Assembly (NCBI GenBank): GCA_020723805.1
Contig: DYID01000005.1
Location: 70,234-125,844, forward strand
Source: Anaerolinea sp.
Lineage (GTDB): Bacteria > Chloroflexota > Anaerolineae > Anaerolineales > Villigracilaceae
Length of the DNA stretch: 55,611 nucleotides
Reading direction: 5' to 3'
Shown here one piece after another: positions 1 to 7,820 of the stretch (positions are counted from its first letter, which is position 1; every line of letters starts with the position of its first letter). A program made the translations under genes and the position numbers. The notes beneath the pieces were generated by a model, which did no database searches, was not told the origin of the DNA, and saw nothing but the letters and a program-made list of their open reading frames with translations.

Positions 1-3
1 ACT

Positions 4-687
4 ATGGCAAAAACAATCATGGTAGTGGATGACGAAAAGCGGCTGGTCTCCCTTGTCGAAAGTTATCTGACGCAGGAAGGCTACCGCGTGGTCACTGCCT
101 TTAACGGCAAAGAAGCGCTCGCCGTCGCCCAAAAGGAAAAGCCCGACCTCATCATCCTCGACGTGATGATGCCCGAAATGGACGGCTACGAATTCATGCG
201 CCGTCACCGCGCCGAACACAATACGCCCATCATTCTGCTCACCGCCCGTGTGGACGACGAAGAAAAGGTCATTGGGCTGGAGGTGGGCGCAGACGACTAC
301 ATCACCAAACCGTTCCGCCCGCGCGAACTGATGGCGCGCGTCAAAGCGGTGCTGCGCCGAGCCGGGGAACGGGAACCCACCGCCAAGGTCCTGAAAGCCG
401 CGGACATCGTCCTCGACCGCGACAGCCGCACCGTCAAAGTGGGAGAGCGCTTCGTGGACCTCACCCCCTCCGAGTTCGACATCCTCACCGCGCTCATGTC
501 CTATCCCGGGCGCGTCTATTCCCGCCTCGACCTGCTCGACATCATCCAAGGCGTGCGCTACGAAGGCTACGAGCGCACCATAGACACGCACATCAAAAAT
601 CTGCGCGGCAAAATCGAAGACGATCCGCGTGCGCCGAAATACATCGAAACCGTGTATGGCGTGGGCTATCGCTTCAAGAGAGGGTGA
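4..687 (+). CDS. OmpR/PhoB-family response regulator
   Basis: DNA-binding response regulator of 227 aa. The receiver domain covers about residues 3-118, with the acidic pair D9/D10, phospho-acceptor D53 in LDVMMPEMDG, and the switch lysine in ITKPF near residue 103. A C-terminal winged helix of the OmpR/PhoB type follows (about 130-225), ending in the usual ETVYGVGYRF. The histidine kinase gene begins three bases after the stop, so the two form a co-transcribed two-component pair and the kinase is the likely phosphodonor. The signal sensed is unknown. The ATG lies 4 nt from the window edge, so upstream control cannot be seen. Confidence 0.95.
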   Translation: MAKTIMVVDDEKRLVSLVESYLTQEGYRVVTAFNGKEALAVAQKEKPDLIILDVMMPEMDGYEFMRRHRAEHNTPIILLTARVDDEEKVIGLEVGADDYITKPFRPRELMARVKAVLRRAGEREPTAKVLKAADIVLDRDSRTVKVGERFVDLTPSEFDILTALMSYPGRVYSRLDLLDIIQGVRYEGYERTIDTHIKNLRGKIEDDPRAPKYIETVYGVGYRFKRG

Positions 688-690
688 GCC

Positions 691-2064
691 ATGCGCTCCA
701 TTTCCACAAAATTGATCCTCGCCTTCCTCAGCATCGGCATCGTCAGCGTTGCCATCATCTTCCTCACCGCCCGTTGGAATACCCGCCTGGAATTCATCCG
801 CTTCCTCGCCGACCAGAATCAATCTGCCATCGTCACAAACCTCATCAATTACCATCAACAAAACGGCTCTTGGGAAGGCGTGGAACTGCTTTTTGTCCGC
901 GGCGACCGCCCCGGCATGGGCATGGGACAAGGACCCCGCACGGAAGCGATGAAGTTGCCCTACCTGCTCACCGATCCCAACGGCTACATCATCGTGGCAA
1001 ACGGCAGATACAAAATCGGCGAGAGACTCTCCGACGAACAACTCGAAATCGGCACCCTGCTCACCGAGAACGGCAACATCATCGGCATCCTCGTCCCTCT
1101 CGGCGGCGCCTTTCAGGGAACGCCCCGCGAACTCGAATTCATCGAACGCACCAACCGCACCCTGTTCTACGGCGCGCTGATTGGCGCAGTGATTGCCCTC
1201 TTTCTGGGCGTCTTTCTCTCGCGTACCATCACCCGCCCCATCCGCGAACTGACCCGCGCCACCCACGCCATCTCCCAAGGCGACCTCTCCCAGCAGGTTC
1301 CCGTGCGCACCAACGACGAACTGGGCGAACTTGCCCGCGCTTTCAACAAGATGAGCGCCGAACTCTCGCGCTCGGTCAACGCCCGCAAACAAATGACCGC
1401 CGACATCGCCCACGAACTCCGTACGCCCCTCAGCCTCATCCTCGGTCACGCCGAGGCGGTTCACGACGGCGTCTTGCCGCCCACCAGAGAAAACTTCGAA
1501 ATCATCCGCGAGGAAGCCGCCCGTCTCGAACATCTGGTGGAAGACCTTCGCACCCTTTCCCTTGCCGACGCCGGCGAACTTTCCATTCTGCCTCAGCCCC
1601 TCGAACCTGACCGGCTCCTGCGCGAAGTAACCTCTCTCTTCCAATATCACGCGCAGAAGAAAAACATCTCCCTCCAACTGGACATCGCCCCGCATCTTCC
1701 CACACTGGAAGTTGATCCTGGACGAATGACTCAGGTCCTCACGAACATTTTGGACAACGCCCTGCGCCACACCCCCGAAGGCGGATACATCACCCTCTCT
1801 GCCAAACAGGCAGGCAAACGGGTGGAACTTGCCATACAAGACAGCGGTCCCGGCCTGCCAAAAGAGGAGGCTGAACGCATCTTCGAACGCTTCTACCGCG
1901 CCGACGCCTCCCGCCGCCGCGACGAGGGGGGCTCCGGGCTGGGGCTGGCAATTGCCAAGTCCATTGTCCAAGCGCATGGCGGACAGATTTGGGCAGAATC
2001 TGAACCGGGCAAAGGGCTGAAGATCGTCATTTCCCTGCCGCGACACTTTCCAGCCGAAGCGTAA
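691..2064 (+). CDS. HAMP-domain sensor histidine kinase
   Basis: Membrane sensor kinase of 457 aa and partner of the preceding regulator. A first membrane helix lies at about 7-26, an extracytoplasmic sensor stretch of about 130 residues follows, and the second helix is at about 158-177. Next come a HAMP linker (TRPIRELTRATHAISQGDLS, 181-200) and a HisKA dimerisation helix with phospho-acceptor H241 in AHELRTPLS. The HATPase domain shows an N box (NILDNALRHT), G1 (DSGPGL) and G2 (GGSGLGLAI). The sensor stretch has a Gly/Met-rich patch (GMGMGQG) and no PAS domain that I recognise. An intrinsic terminator follows 21 nt after the stop. Confidence 0.95.
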   Translation: MRSISTKLILAFLSIGIVSVAIIFLTARWNTRLEFIRFLADQNQSAIVTNLINYHQQNGSWEGVELLFVRGDRPGMGMGQGPRTEAMKLPYLLTDPNGYIIVANGRYKIGERLSDEQLEIGTLLTENGNIIGILVPLGGAFQGTPRELEFIERTNRTLFYGALIGAVIALFLGVFLSRTITRPIRELTRATHAISQGDLSQQVPVRTNDELGELARAFNKMSAELSRSVNARKQMTADIAHELRTPLSLILGHAEAVHDGVLPPTRENFEIIREEAARLEHLVEDLRTLSLADAGELSILPQPLEPDRLLREVTSLFQYHAQKKNISLQLDIAPHLPTLEVDPGRMTQVLTNILDNALRHTPEGGYITLSAKQAGKRVELAIQDSGPGLPKEEAERIFERFYRADASRRRDEGGSGLGLAIAKSIVQAHGGQIWAESEPGKGLKIVISLPRHFPAEA

Positions 2065-2085
2065 GCATCCTCTTCATTACAAACA

Positions 2086-2117
2086 AAAATCGGAAGCGTG
2101 CGACCGCTTCCGATTTT
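2086..2117. terminator. bidirectional intrinsic terminator
   Basis: A perfect 13-bp stem (2086-2098 with 2105-2117) and a 6-nt loop, with an A-tract on the left and a T-tract on the right. It lies between the convergent kinase gene and the small membrane protein gene and can serve both strands. Confidence 0.85.
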
Positions 2118-2120
2118 CTC

Positions 2121-2426
2121 TTAACCTGCCGCAAGGGTGCGCTTGCGTTTACGGCGGGCGTTCTTCGGTAAAACAATCAACGTCACCAACACCGCGATGA
2201 TGCCCACATTTTTAATCAAGCCAAACATCCACCCGCCGCCCTCTCGTCCCTCATGACCTTCTCCTTCAAACTGCCCCTCACGAAATGGCGGGCGTCCCCC
2301 TTCCTCGAAGCGCGGTTCCACACCCGGCGCTCCCGACGACCCGCTCGCGCTGACCGCCGCATACGTAATGCCCATGACGAGCGCCATGACCACCAGAATA
2401 ATGAGAATGCGTCCCAGGGTCTTCAT
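2121..2426 (-). CDS. small membrane protein with acidic Gly/Glu-rich centre
   Basis: A 101-aa protein of no recognised family. An N-terminal hydrophobic helix (about 6-27) could be a signal or anchor. A Gly/Glu/Arg-rich stretch follows (about 32-66, with repeated EGxxxE-type spacing), then a second helix (about 68-86) and a very basic tail (KNARRKRKRT). The predicted layout is two membrane passes with an extracytoplasmic acidic loop. It lies downstream of the DUF4405-like gene on the same strand, 40 nt away, probably in one operon. The function is unknown. Confidence 0.7.
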   Translation of the reverse strand: MKTLGRILIILVVMALVMGITYAAVSASGSSGAPGVEPRFEEGGRPPFREGQFEGEGHEGREGGGWMFGLIKNVGIIAVLVTLIVLPKNARRKRKRTLAAG

Positions 2427-2466
2427 GCCACAACATCCTTTCTTTTACGGGAGAAAATCAGCCTGC

Positions 2467-2934
2467 TCAGCGAATGGATGATAGCTTGAACGTATCCACC
2501 ACCCAGCCCCAGTGCAGCGCCGTGTGCAAGCCCAGTAACAGTAAAAACAAATTGGCGGTCATATCGTGCAGCGGACGCCAGGCAAAATTGCGCGGCAGTT
2601 CGATGCCCAGCGACGGAAACACCGCCTCCGAAATCATGAACCCGGAAAGCATCATCACCGAACCGTCAATGAACAGCAGCCAGTTCAGAATGTAATTGAT
2701 ACGGGTCTGCACATTCACCCGTCTCATGAAGCGGCGTGAAATCTGGGCGATCCAATCCCAACTCAACAACAAATGAATGATGAGCGCGGCAAGGGCGGCG
2801 GTCGCCAGCCATTCATGCACGGCAACCCCACTCGAACGCGGATCCATGGCAATCAGGAACACAAAAAAGATCAGCAAATCCACTACCAATTTGACCCGCG
2901 TCAATTTTTTGGATGAAGACTGAATTTCGGACAT
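2467..2934 (-). CDS. DUF4405-like cytochrome b-type membrane protein
   Basis: A 155-aa integral membrane protein. The start at 2934 is chosen because AGGAGG lies 5 nt upstream; a longer in-frame extension to 3072 has no such site. About four helices are visible, with His residues within or next to them: VHEWLA, IIHLLLSWDW, PLHDMTANLF and GLHTALHWGW. This pattern resembles DUF4405 and the di-heme b561/FdhI-like group, in which paired histidines bind haem. Haem binding here is inferred. A role in membrane electron transfer would fit the c-type-cytochrome-like lipoprotein encoded nearby at 4073. Confidence 0.75.
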   Translation of the reverse strand: MSEIQSSSKKLTRVKLVVDLLIFFVFLIAMDPRSSGVAVHEWLATAALAALIIHLLLSWDWIAQISRRFMRRVNVQTRINYILNWLLFIDGSVMMLSGFMISEAVFPSLGIELPRNFAWRPLHDMTANLFLLLLGLHTALHWGWVVDTFKLSSIR

Positions 2935-3144
2935 AGTACCTCCTATATAAAATATCGGCGCATTGTAGCCCCCGCCGGGACTGAATGGTGGAGAACTGAC
3001 GGCGAAATTATGAAGATGTTGCGAAGAAAGTATTAATTCTGCTCTCATTGAACCGCCATAAATCCCACACACTTTTCACACAGACCGTTTACGTCCGAAT
3101 GGTAAAGTAACCAACGAAAAGCGATAAAGACAAGGAGTTGACCT

Positions 3145-3537
3145 ATGAAAAAATTTTTGCTTACCCTCTTGGCAGTGATTGTAATTCTCGGCGCAGCGGC
3201 TGGCATCGGTTTTGCCGGTTACCGCATCGGCTACGTTCAAGGCGCCGCCGCAGACGGTAATGCCCCATTCCTCATGCGCCCCGAGCGCATCAACCCCAAT
3301 ACCATGCCCAACTTCCGCCGCGACTTTGGCATCTGGCGGCAGCCCTACCACCCTCCCATGATGGGACGCGGCATTTTCGGCATTAGCCTCTTCACGCCGT
3401 TCCGCTTCCTCTGGAACATTGCGGTATTCGCCCTCATCGTCTGGTTTGTGTACTGGCTGTTCACCCAAAGCGGATGGCGCCTCACCCGCCAAACGAATGA
3501 CAAAGCGGAGACGCCTGCCGCAAAAACCGACGTGTAA
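3145..3537 (+). CDS. small two-helix membrane protein
   Basis: A 130-aa protein with an N-terminal hydrophobic segment (about 3-27). An extracytoplasmic loop rich in Pro, Met and Arg follows (DFGIWRQPYHPPMMGRG), then a second helix with many aromatics (LFTPFRFLWNIAVFALIVWFVYWLF, about 82-106) and a polar tail. A good ribosome site (AAGGAG) precedes the ATG. I do not recognise the family. It may be functionally linked to the membrane genes on either side, as part of a redox or envelope set. Confidence 0.7.
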   Translation: MKKFLLTLLAVIVILGAAAGIGFAGYRIGYVQGAAADGNAPFLMRPERINPNTMPNFRRDFGIWRQPYHPPMMGRGIFGISLFTPFRFLWNIAVFALIVWFVYWLFTQSGWRLTRQTNDKAETPAAKTDV

Positions 3538-3574
3538 TAATCTGCATCCTTTCCACGTCTACAACTCACAACAA

Positions 3575-3604
3575 CACAAGACCCTGTATCATCAGGGTCT
3601 TGTG
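3575..3604 (+). terminator. hairpin without T-tract in the 5' leader of the DUF2231 gene
   Basis: A perfect 12-bp stem (3575-3586 with 3593-3604) and loop TATCAT. No T-run follows. The AGGAG ribosome site of the next gene starts about 6 nt downstream. It may terminate inefficiently or act as a leader structure. Confidence 0.5.
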
Positions 3605-3621
3605 ATTATGAGGAGAGACTC

Positions 3622-4059
3622 ATGGACTTTCTCAATCGGCTCATCGTTGCGCTTACGGAAGTGCACCCCACCCACCCCATGTTCGTCCACTTCCCCATTG
3701 CGCTCACAGGCGCGGCGTTCCTGTTCATCCTGCTCGCCTGGTGGCGGAACAACGCCGCCCTCGAACAAGCCGCGTTCGCCAACATTGCCCTCGCATCCAT
3801 CAGCACCATCGCCGCAGGCATCACCGGCTACATGGACAACCTCAAAAACTACCTCGGCGACGCACCCAACGCCGGCGCAAAAATCGTCCTCGCCATCGTG
3901 CTGTTCCTCCTCACTGCCGGCATCAGTCTCTTCCGCTACCACAACCCGAATGTCTTCCAAAAAGGCAGCCGCCTGCTCTACGCCGGCGCCTACGGATTGA
4001 GTTTCGCCATCGCGCTCGTCCTGGCATTCCTGGGCGGCGTCATCCTCTATGGCTTCTAG
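3622..4059 (+). CDS. DUF2231-like four-helix membrane protein
   Basis: A 145-aa protein with four predicted membrane helices. The HPTHPMFVHFPIAL motif near the N-terminus is the hallmark of DUF2231 proteins, where histidines at the head of helix 1 are conserved and haem binding has been suggested. The length is normal for the family. AGGAG precedes the ATG. The gene is followed at 14 nt by the cytochrome-like lipoprotein gene, and such pairs (a membrane anchor plus a periplasmic-type cytochrome domain) are common, so a shared redox role is likely but inferred. Confidence 0.8.
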   Translation: MDFLNRLIVALTEVHPTHPMFVHFPIALTGAAFLFILLAWWRNNAALEQAAFANIALASISTIAAGITGYMDNLKNYLGDAPNAGAKIVLAIVLFLLTAGISLFRYHNPNVFQKGSRLLYAGAYGLSFAIALVLAFLGGVILYGF

Positions 4060-4072
4060 GAGAACAACTTGT

Positions 4073-4567
4073 ATGAAAACAAAACTGCTCATCTTCACCT
4101 TGATTTTGGGACTCCTCACCGCTTGCACCGCCCAACCGACTGAAGTTCCCGCTTCTCCCTCGACCGAGGAACCTGCTCCTGCCACCCAGGCATCCACCAA
4201 CCCTCCCACCGACACCGCCATCCCGCCAGCCGAGTCCCCCCTCCCCACCCAGGAACCGATTGCCACTGCTGAAGCGGCGGCATCCGCAACCGTCAGTTTC
4301 GCCAACGACATCCTCCCCATCATCAAGAGCCGCTGTGTCAACTGTCACGGCGGCGAACGGGTGGAAGAGGGACTGCTCCTGCGCTCCTATTCCGAACTCA
4401 TGGCTGGTTCTGATAATGGACCCGTCATCATCCCCGGCGACGCCGAAAACAGCCTGCTGGTGGAACTGGTCGTCAGCCAGAAAATGCCCAAGCGCGGACC
4501 CAAGCTCACCCCTCCGCAAGTGCAACTCATCGTTGACTGGGTCAACCAGGGCGCGCTGGACAACTGA
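4073..4567 (+). CDS. lipoprotein with a c-type cytochrome-like (CxxCH) domain
   Basis: A 164-aa lipoprotein. The ATG at 4073 gives a proper lipoprotein signal with lipobox LLTAC; a start at 4049 would overlap the upstream gene and spoil the signal. A Thr/Pro/Ser linker of about 55 residues follows the lipid cysteine. The C-terminal domain carries a haem-binding CVNCH motif and planctomycete-type cytochrome features (DILPIIKSRC, a distal MPKRGP that could supply the axial Met, LIVDWVNQGA). It is probably an extracytoplasmic electron carrier attached to the membrane. The GGAG upstream lies within the end of the DUF2231 gene. Confidence 0.85.
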   Translation: MKTKLLIFTLILGLLTACTAQPTEVPASPSTEEPAPATQASTNPPTDTAIPPAESPLPTQEPIATAEAAASATVSFANDILPIIKSRCVNCHGGERVEEGLLLRSYSELMAGSDNGPVIIPGDAENSLLVELVVSQKMPKRGPKLTPPQVQLIVDWVNQGALDN

Positions 4568-4584
4568 GTTTCACTCACACATTC

Positions 4585-4620
4585 AAGAGTGTCTGCCGTT
4601 CGCAGACACTCTTTTGTTTT
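4585..4620 (+). terminator. intrinsic terminator after the cytochrome-like gene
   Basis: A perfect 12-bp stem (4585-4596 with 4602-4613), 5-nt loop, then TTTGTTTT. It closes the 3145-4567 gene group. Confidence 0.85.
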
Positions 4621-4701
4621 AATCGCCCCCTCGTAGCCCCGTATGTCTTGACATTTCAACGCAAATAATTATGATGGGGAAAATTCACTTGGGAGATTGC
4701 C

Positions 4702-6195
4702 ATGAATAGAGGGACTCGTCTATCACTTTTTGGCAGAGCATTTCTTGCGCTCCTGCTCACCATTGGGTTCTACAGCCTTGCACTTGCCATCGCTTTCGGT
4801 CTGCTCTATCTGATCTATCTTGAGTTTGTAGTGCTCGGCAGGATCAACATCCGCCTGACGATTTTTGCATTGATAGGCGCAGTGGTCATTTTGTGGTCAA
4901 TCATCCCGCGGCCAGACCGCTTCACTCCCCCAGGTCCGCGCATCACACGCAAACAATTCCCGGCGTTGTTCAATGAAATAGAAAAAGTAGCCAAATTAAC
5001 CGGTCAGAACATGCCGCGCGATATTTACCTTGTCCCGGATGTCAATGCGTTCGTGGCAGAACGCGGCGGCTTCATGGGAATTGGCAGAAAAAGGATCATG
5101 GGGATTGGGTTCCCCCTCTTCCAACTGATGAACGTGGACGAACTCAAAGCAGTCCTTGCGCATGAATTTGGGCATTACTTCGGAGGAGACACAGCGCTTG
5201 GTCCCTGGATCTACAAGACCCGCGAGGCGATCATCCGCACCACCGTCAATGTCGCACAGGCCAATCGCTGGCTTTACATCCCATTCGAGGCATATGCAAA
5301 AATGTTCCTGCGCGTGACAAACGCCGTCTCGCGCCAGCAGGAATTTACAGCAGACCGGCTGGCTGCCAAAACAGTTGGAGCGCAGGCGGTCATTTCCGGA
5401 TTACAAAAAGTACACAAATTTGGCTACGCATTTAATGTCTTTCTCCAGAACGAATATGCCCCTGTGATCGCGGCAGGATATAAGCCGCCGATGCTGGAAG
5501 GGTTTCGAGAATTTCTCAAATCGCCCATAGTCACAGAAGCGGTCAACAACAGCTATCAGGAGCAACTGACAAAGGGTACAACGAATCCTTATGATTCCCA
5601 TCCGTCTCTGAAGGAACGCATCGCCGCACTGGAAGGACTCCCCGCCGGCGCAAATGGCAACGACCATCCCGCCTCCTCCCTGCTCCCTGCCGACGTTGAC
5701 CTCGAAACGCTGATCCTCAAGCAAGTCATCAGGGAAGAGGAAAGATTCAGTTCACTGAAGGATATTCCCTGGGAAAATGTGGCAGAAACCGTTTTTGCGC
5801 CTCAGTGGAGCGATAACATCAAACCCTTCCGTCAGATACTCAGTGAAATCACGCCGCCGAGTCTTTTTGATGCCGCTCAAAACCCTTCAACCCTTTTTGC
5901 CAGGCTCGCTTCAACAGGCAAGATTCTTCCTCCCAATGTAAAGATTGAACAAGTACCACAGGAAGTTCAAATGCAAGTTATAAGTAACATCATCGGGATG
6001 GCGTTTGCGGTCACTTTGAAGCAAAATAACTGGAAAATCAAAACCGGTCTGGGCGAAGACTTGAGGTTCGTTCAAGCAAACAAGGAAATCGCTCCATACA
6101 GACTGTTCCCCAAACTGGCAGCGCGCGAACTCAGCCGGGAGGAATGGGTTGAGTATTGCGAGAAAAACGGGCTCAACCAGTTCAAGTTGGAATGA
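4702..6195 (+). CDS. M48-family membrane zinc metalloprotease
   Basis: A 497-aa protein of the HtpX/Ste24 class. Two N-terminal hydrophobic segments (about 12-45 and 50-68) are followed by the peptidase domain. The zinc motif HEFGH is at 154-158 (AVLAHEFGHYFGGD), and the third ligand is probably the Glu of SRQQEFTADRLA near residue 214. The C-terminal 180 residues after the SHPSLKERI segment match no domain I know. HtpX-like enzymes degrade damaged membrane proteins; the substrate here is unknown. The gene stands alone between a terminator and a tRNA. Confidence 0.9.
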   Translation: MNRGTRLSLFGRAFLALLLTIGFYSLALAIAFGLLYLIYLEFVVLGRINIRLTIFALIGAVVILWSIIPRPDRFTPPGPRITRKQFPALFNEIEKVAKLTGQNMPRDIYLVPDVNAFVAERGGFMGIGRKRIMGIGFPLFQLMNVDELKAVLAHEFGHYFGGDTALGPWIYKTREAIIRTTVNVAQANRWLYIPFEAYAKMFLRVTNAVSRQQEFTADRLAAKTVGAQAVISGLQKVHKFGYAFNVFLQNEYAPVIAAGYKPPMLEGFREFLKSPIVTEAVNNSYQEQLTKGTTNPYDSHPSLKERIAALEGLPAGANGNDHPASSLLPADVDLETLILKQVIREEERFSSLKDIPWENVAETVFAPQWSDNIKPFRQILSEITPPSLFDAAQNPSTLFARLASTGKILPPNVKIEQVPQEVQMQVISNIIGMAFAVTLKQNNWKIKTGLGEDLRFVQANKEIAPYRLFPKLAARELSREEWVEYCEKNGLNQFKLE

Positions 6196-6241
6196 CGGCT
6201 TTTCCTTGCCTCCGGAAAGGATTCCGCAAAAATCCCTGTGG

Positions 6242-6247
6242 TATAAT
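6242..6247 (+). promoter_or_regulatory. -10 box for tRNA-Ser
   Basis: TATAAT lies 16 nt before the tRNA 5' end. No convincing -35 box is visible at normal spacing. Confidence 0.55.
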
Positions 6248-6262
6248 GCCCGTCGCTCTTTT

Positions 6263-6352
6263 GGAGAGGTCGCGTAGCCCGGTTTAGCGCGCACGCCTGG
6301 AGAGCGTGTTTCCCGAAAGGGAACGCGGGTTCAAATCCCGCCCTCTCCGCCA
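6263..6352 (+). tRNA. tRNA-Ser (anticodon GGA)
   Basis: A class II tRNA. Acceptor stem GGAGAGG pairs with CCTCTCC, the anticodon stem is CACGC/GCGTG around loop CTGGAGA (anticodon GGA, reading UCC/UCU), a long variable arm TTTCCCGAAAGGGAAC follows, and the T-arm is GCGGG-TTCAAAT-CCCGC. The discriminator is G6349 and CCA is encoded (6350-6352). An intrinsic terminator starts 4 nt later. Its 3' part is duplicated downstream at 6421-6454. Confidence 0.95.
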
Positions 6353-6355
6353 GAG

Positions 6356-6381
6356 AAAACGCCTCGCAAGGGGCGTTTTTT
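6356..6381 (+). terminator. intrinsic terminator of tRNA-Ser (first copy)
   Basis: Stem AAAACGCC (6356-6363) with GGCGTTTT (6372-6379), running into a T6 tract. Confidence 0.85.
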
Positions 6382-6420
6382 GCTTCAGGGGGAACGCGCG
6401 CCCCCATTGAGGGGATATTA

Positions 6421-6474
6421 TTCAAATCCCGCCCTCTCCGCCAGAGAAAACGCCCTTCACACAGGGCGTTTTTT
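6421..6474 (+). repeat. duplicated tRNA-Ser 3' end plus second terminator
   Basis: The 34 bp from 6330-6363 (T-loop, 3' acceptor strand, CCA, start of the terminator) recur exactly at 6421-6454. A second terminator follows (AAAACGCCC 6447-6455 with GGGCGTTTT 6464-6472). The copy lacks a 5' acceptor, D-arm and anticodon arm, so it is not a tRNA. It looks like the scar of a tandem duplication or of a past integration event. Confidence 0.85.
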
Positions 6475-6512
6475 GCTTCAAGGGAATGCCAAACCAGCGG
6501 TAAAATCAATCC

Positions 6513-6971
6513 ATGACCGAAGACATTAAAGTGGTTGCCACCAATCGCAAGGCAGGATTCGAATACTTCCTGCTCGACAAGTTCGAAGCGGGGATAGCCC
6601 TGCAGGGAAGCGAAATCAAATCCATCCGCGCCGGGCAAATCAGCATCCAGGAATCCTACGTAGAAATCGAAAACGGCGAGCAAGCCTTCCTCGTCGAGGC
6701 GCACATTGCCCCCTACGAACAAGCCAATCGCTTCAACCACGACCCGCGCCGCAAACGCCGCCTGCTCCTCCACAAAAAGGAAATCCGCAAATTGTGGGAT
6801 CAGGTGCGCATCAAAGGCATGACCATCGTGCCGACCCGCGTCTACCTCAAAAACGGACGCGCCAAAGTCGAGATTGCCCTTGCCAAGGGTAAAAAAGCCT
6901 ACGACAAACGCGCCTCCATCGCCAAACGCGACGAAGCCCGCAGCGCCGAACGCGAAACCCGCGTGCGCTGA
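6513..6971 (+). CDS. smpB: SsrA-binding protein SmpB
   Basis: A 152-aa trans-translation factor that binds tmRNA and brings it to stalled ribosomes. The family signatures are present: VVATNRKAGFEYFLLDKFEAG, LQGSEIKSIRAG, PYEQANRFNHDPRRKRRLLLHKKEI, and the basic C-terminal tail after KGKKAYDKR, which folds in the empty mRNA channel. The length is typical. The tmRNA gene itself is not in the window. The ATG has no strong Shine-Dalgarno site. Confidence 0.97.
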   Translation: MTEDIKVVATNRKAGFEYFLLDKFEAGIALQGSEIKSIRAGQISIQESYVEIENGEQAFLVEAHIAPYEQANRFNHDPRRKRRLLLHKKEIRKLWDQVRIKGMTIVPTRVYLKNGRAKVEIALAKGKKAYDKRASIAKRDEARSAERETRVR

Positions 6972-7000
6972 TCCCGGCGCGCCAACGAAAGAGCAGAGCC

Positions 7001-7777
7001 ATGCCCCCTTCCACCATTGGCGGAATCAACAAACTCCCCGAACCACAAAAAAGGGAAATCTACGCCCGTTACATCCCTGTGGAACTCCTTCAACGCTTCC
7101 ATCTCTCGGACCTGGTGCAGAATCATGAACTCTTGAAATTCCGCTACGCCGAAGGCTCCAGCGACGTGGAAATGATGCTCTATCACCAGCCGGGCTTTCC
7201 CGACCCCATCCTCTACGCCCACCTGGCAGATACCCTCAACGGGCAGATTCACGTCCTGCTCTACATCCTCAACGACCCCGACTCCCCCCGCTTCGACGTG
7301 GACAAAATGCCCGACGGCACTCCCACCCGTTTCGGCATCCGCAAACGCAACCTCGAAGCCGAACTCGCCGCCATGCAGGCTGGCTTGGCGCCCGGTCAGG
7401 TGCGGCGCGGGCTGCATCTCTTTCGGCAAGCGATGGCAAAGTTCGAGGAATTCGTCGTCAGCCTGGGGCACGACATGTACTTCGCCGAACCTCTCTACTA
7501 TCATAACGCCGTCATCTTCGAGCGGCACGGATTCAGTTATCAGATGGGCAGACGCCGCATGGAGAGCATCCACCTCGGGTTTATGGAGGGAGGCGAACTG
7601 CGTCAAAAACTGGACGGCTCGACGCCGTTCCGTTCCCCCCAAGCGGCGAACAGCATCCGCCTGCGCTCGTGGGCAATTCACGACGGCATCCTGGGCGAAC
7701 CGTTCACCAACGTGACCATGTACAAATATGTCGGCAAATCGGCGGGACTGAATACCACGCCGGGTTGTAACTGGTGA
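7001..7777 (+). CDS. unrecognised conserved-looking soluble protein
   Basis: A 258-aa protein with no membrane segment or signal peptide. It is rich in aromatic and charged residues, with a central region HVLLYILNDPDSPRFDVD and a late segment NAVIFERHGFSYQMGRRRM. That last run resembles the end of a GNAT acyltransferase fold (a FERHGF-like strand-helix), but the acetyl-CoA loop is not clear, so I do not assign it. It lies 29 nt after smpB and may be co-transcribed. A weak GAG lies before the ATG. Confidence 0.75.
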   Translation: MPPSTIGGINKLPEPQKREIYARYIPVELLQRFHLSDLVQNHELLKFRYAEGSSDVEMMLYHQPGFPDPILYAHLADTLNGQIHVLLYILNDPDSPRFDVDKMPDGTPTRFGIRKRNLEAELAAMQAGLAPGQVRRGLHLFRQAMAKFEEFVVSLGHDMYFAEPLYYHNAVIFERHGFSYQMGRRRMESIHLGFMEGGELRQKLDGSTPFRSPQAANSIRLRSWAIHDGILGEPFTNVTMYKYVGKSAGLNTTPGCNW

Positions 7778-7820
7778 TGGGCTGGGCGCCCCTTTTCAAT
7801 GGAGGAGGTATCCCAACCTG

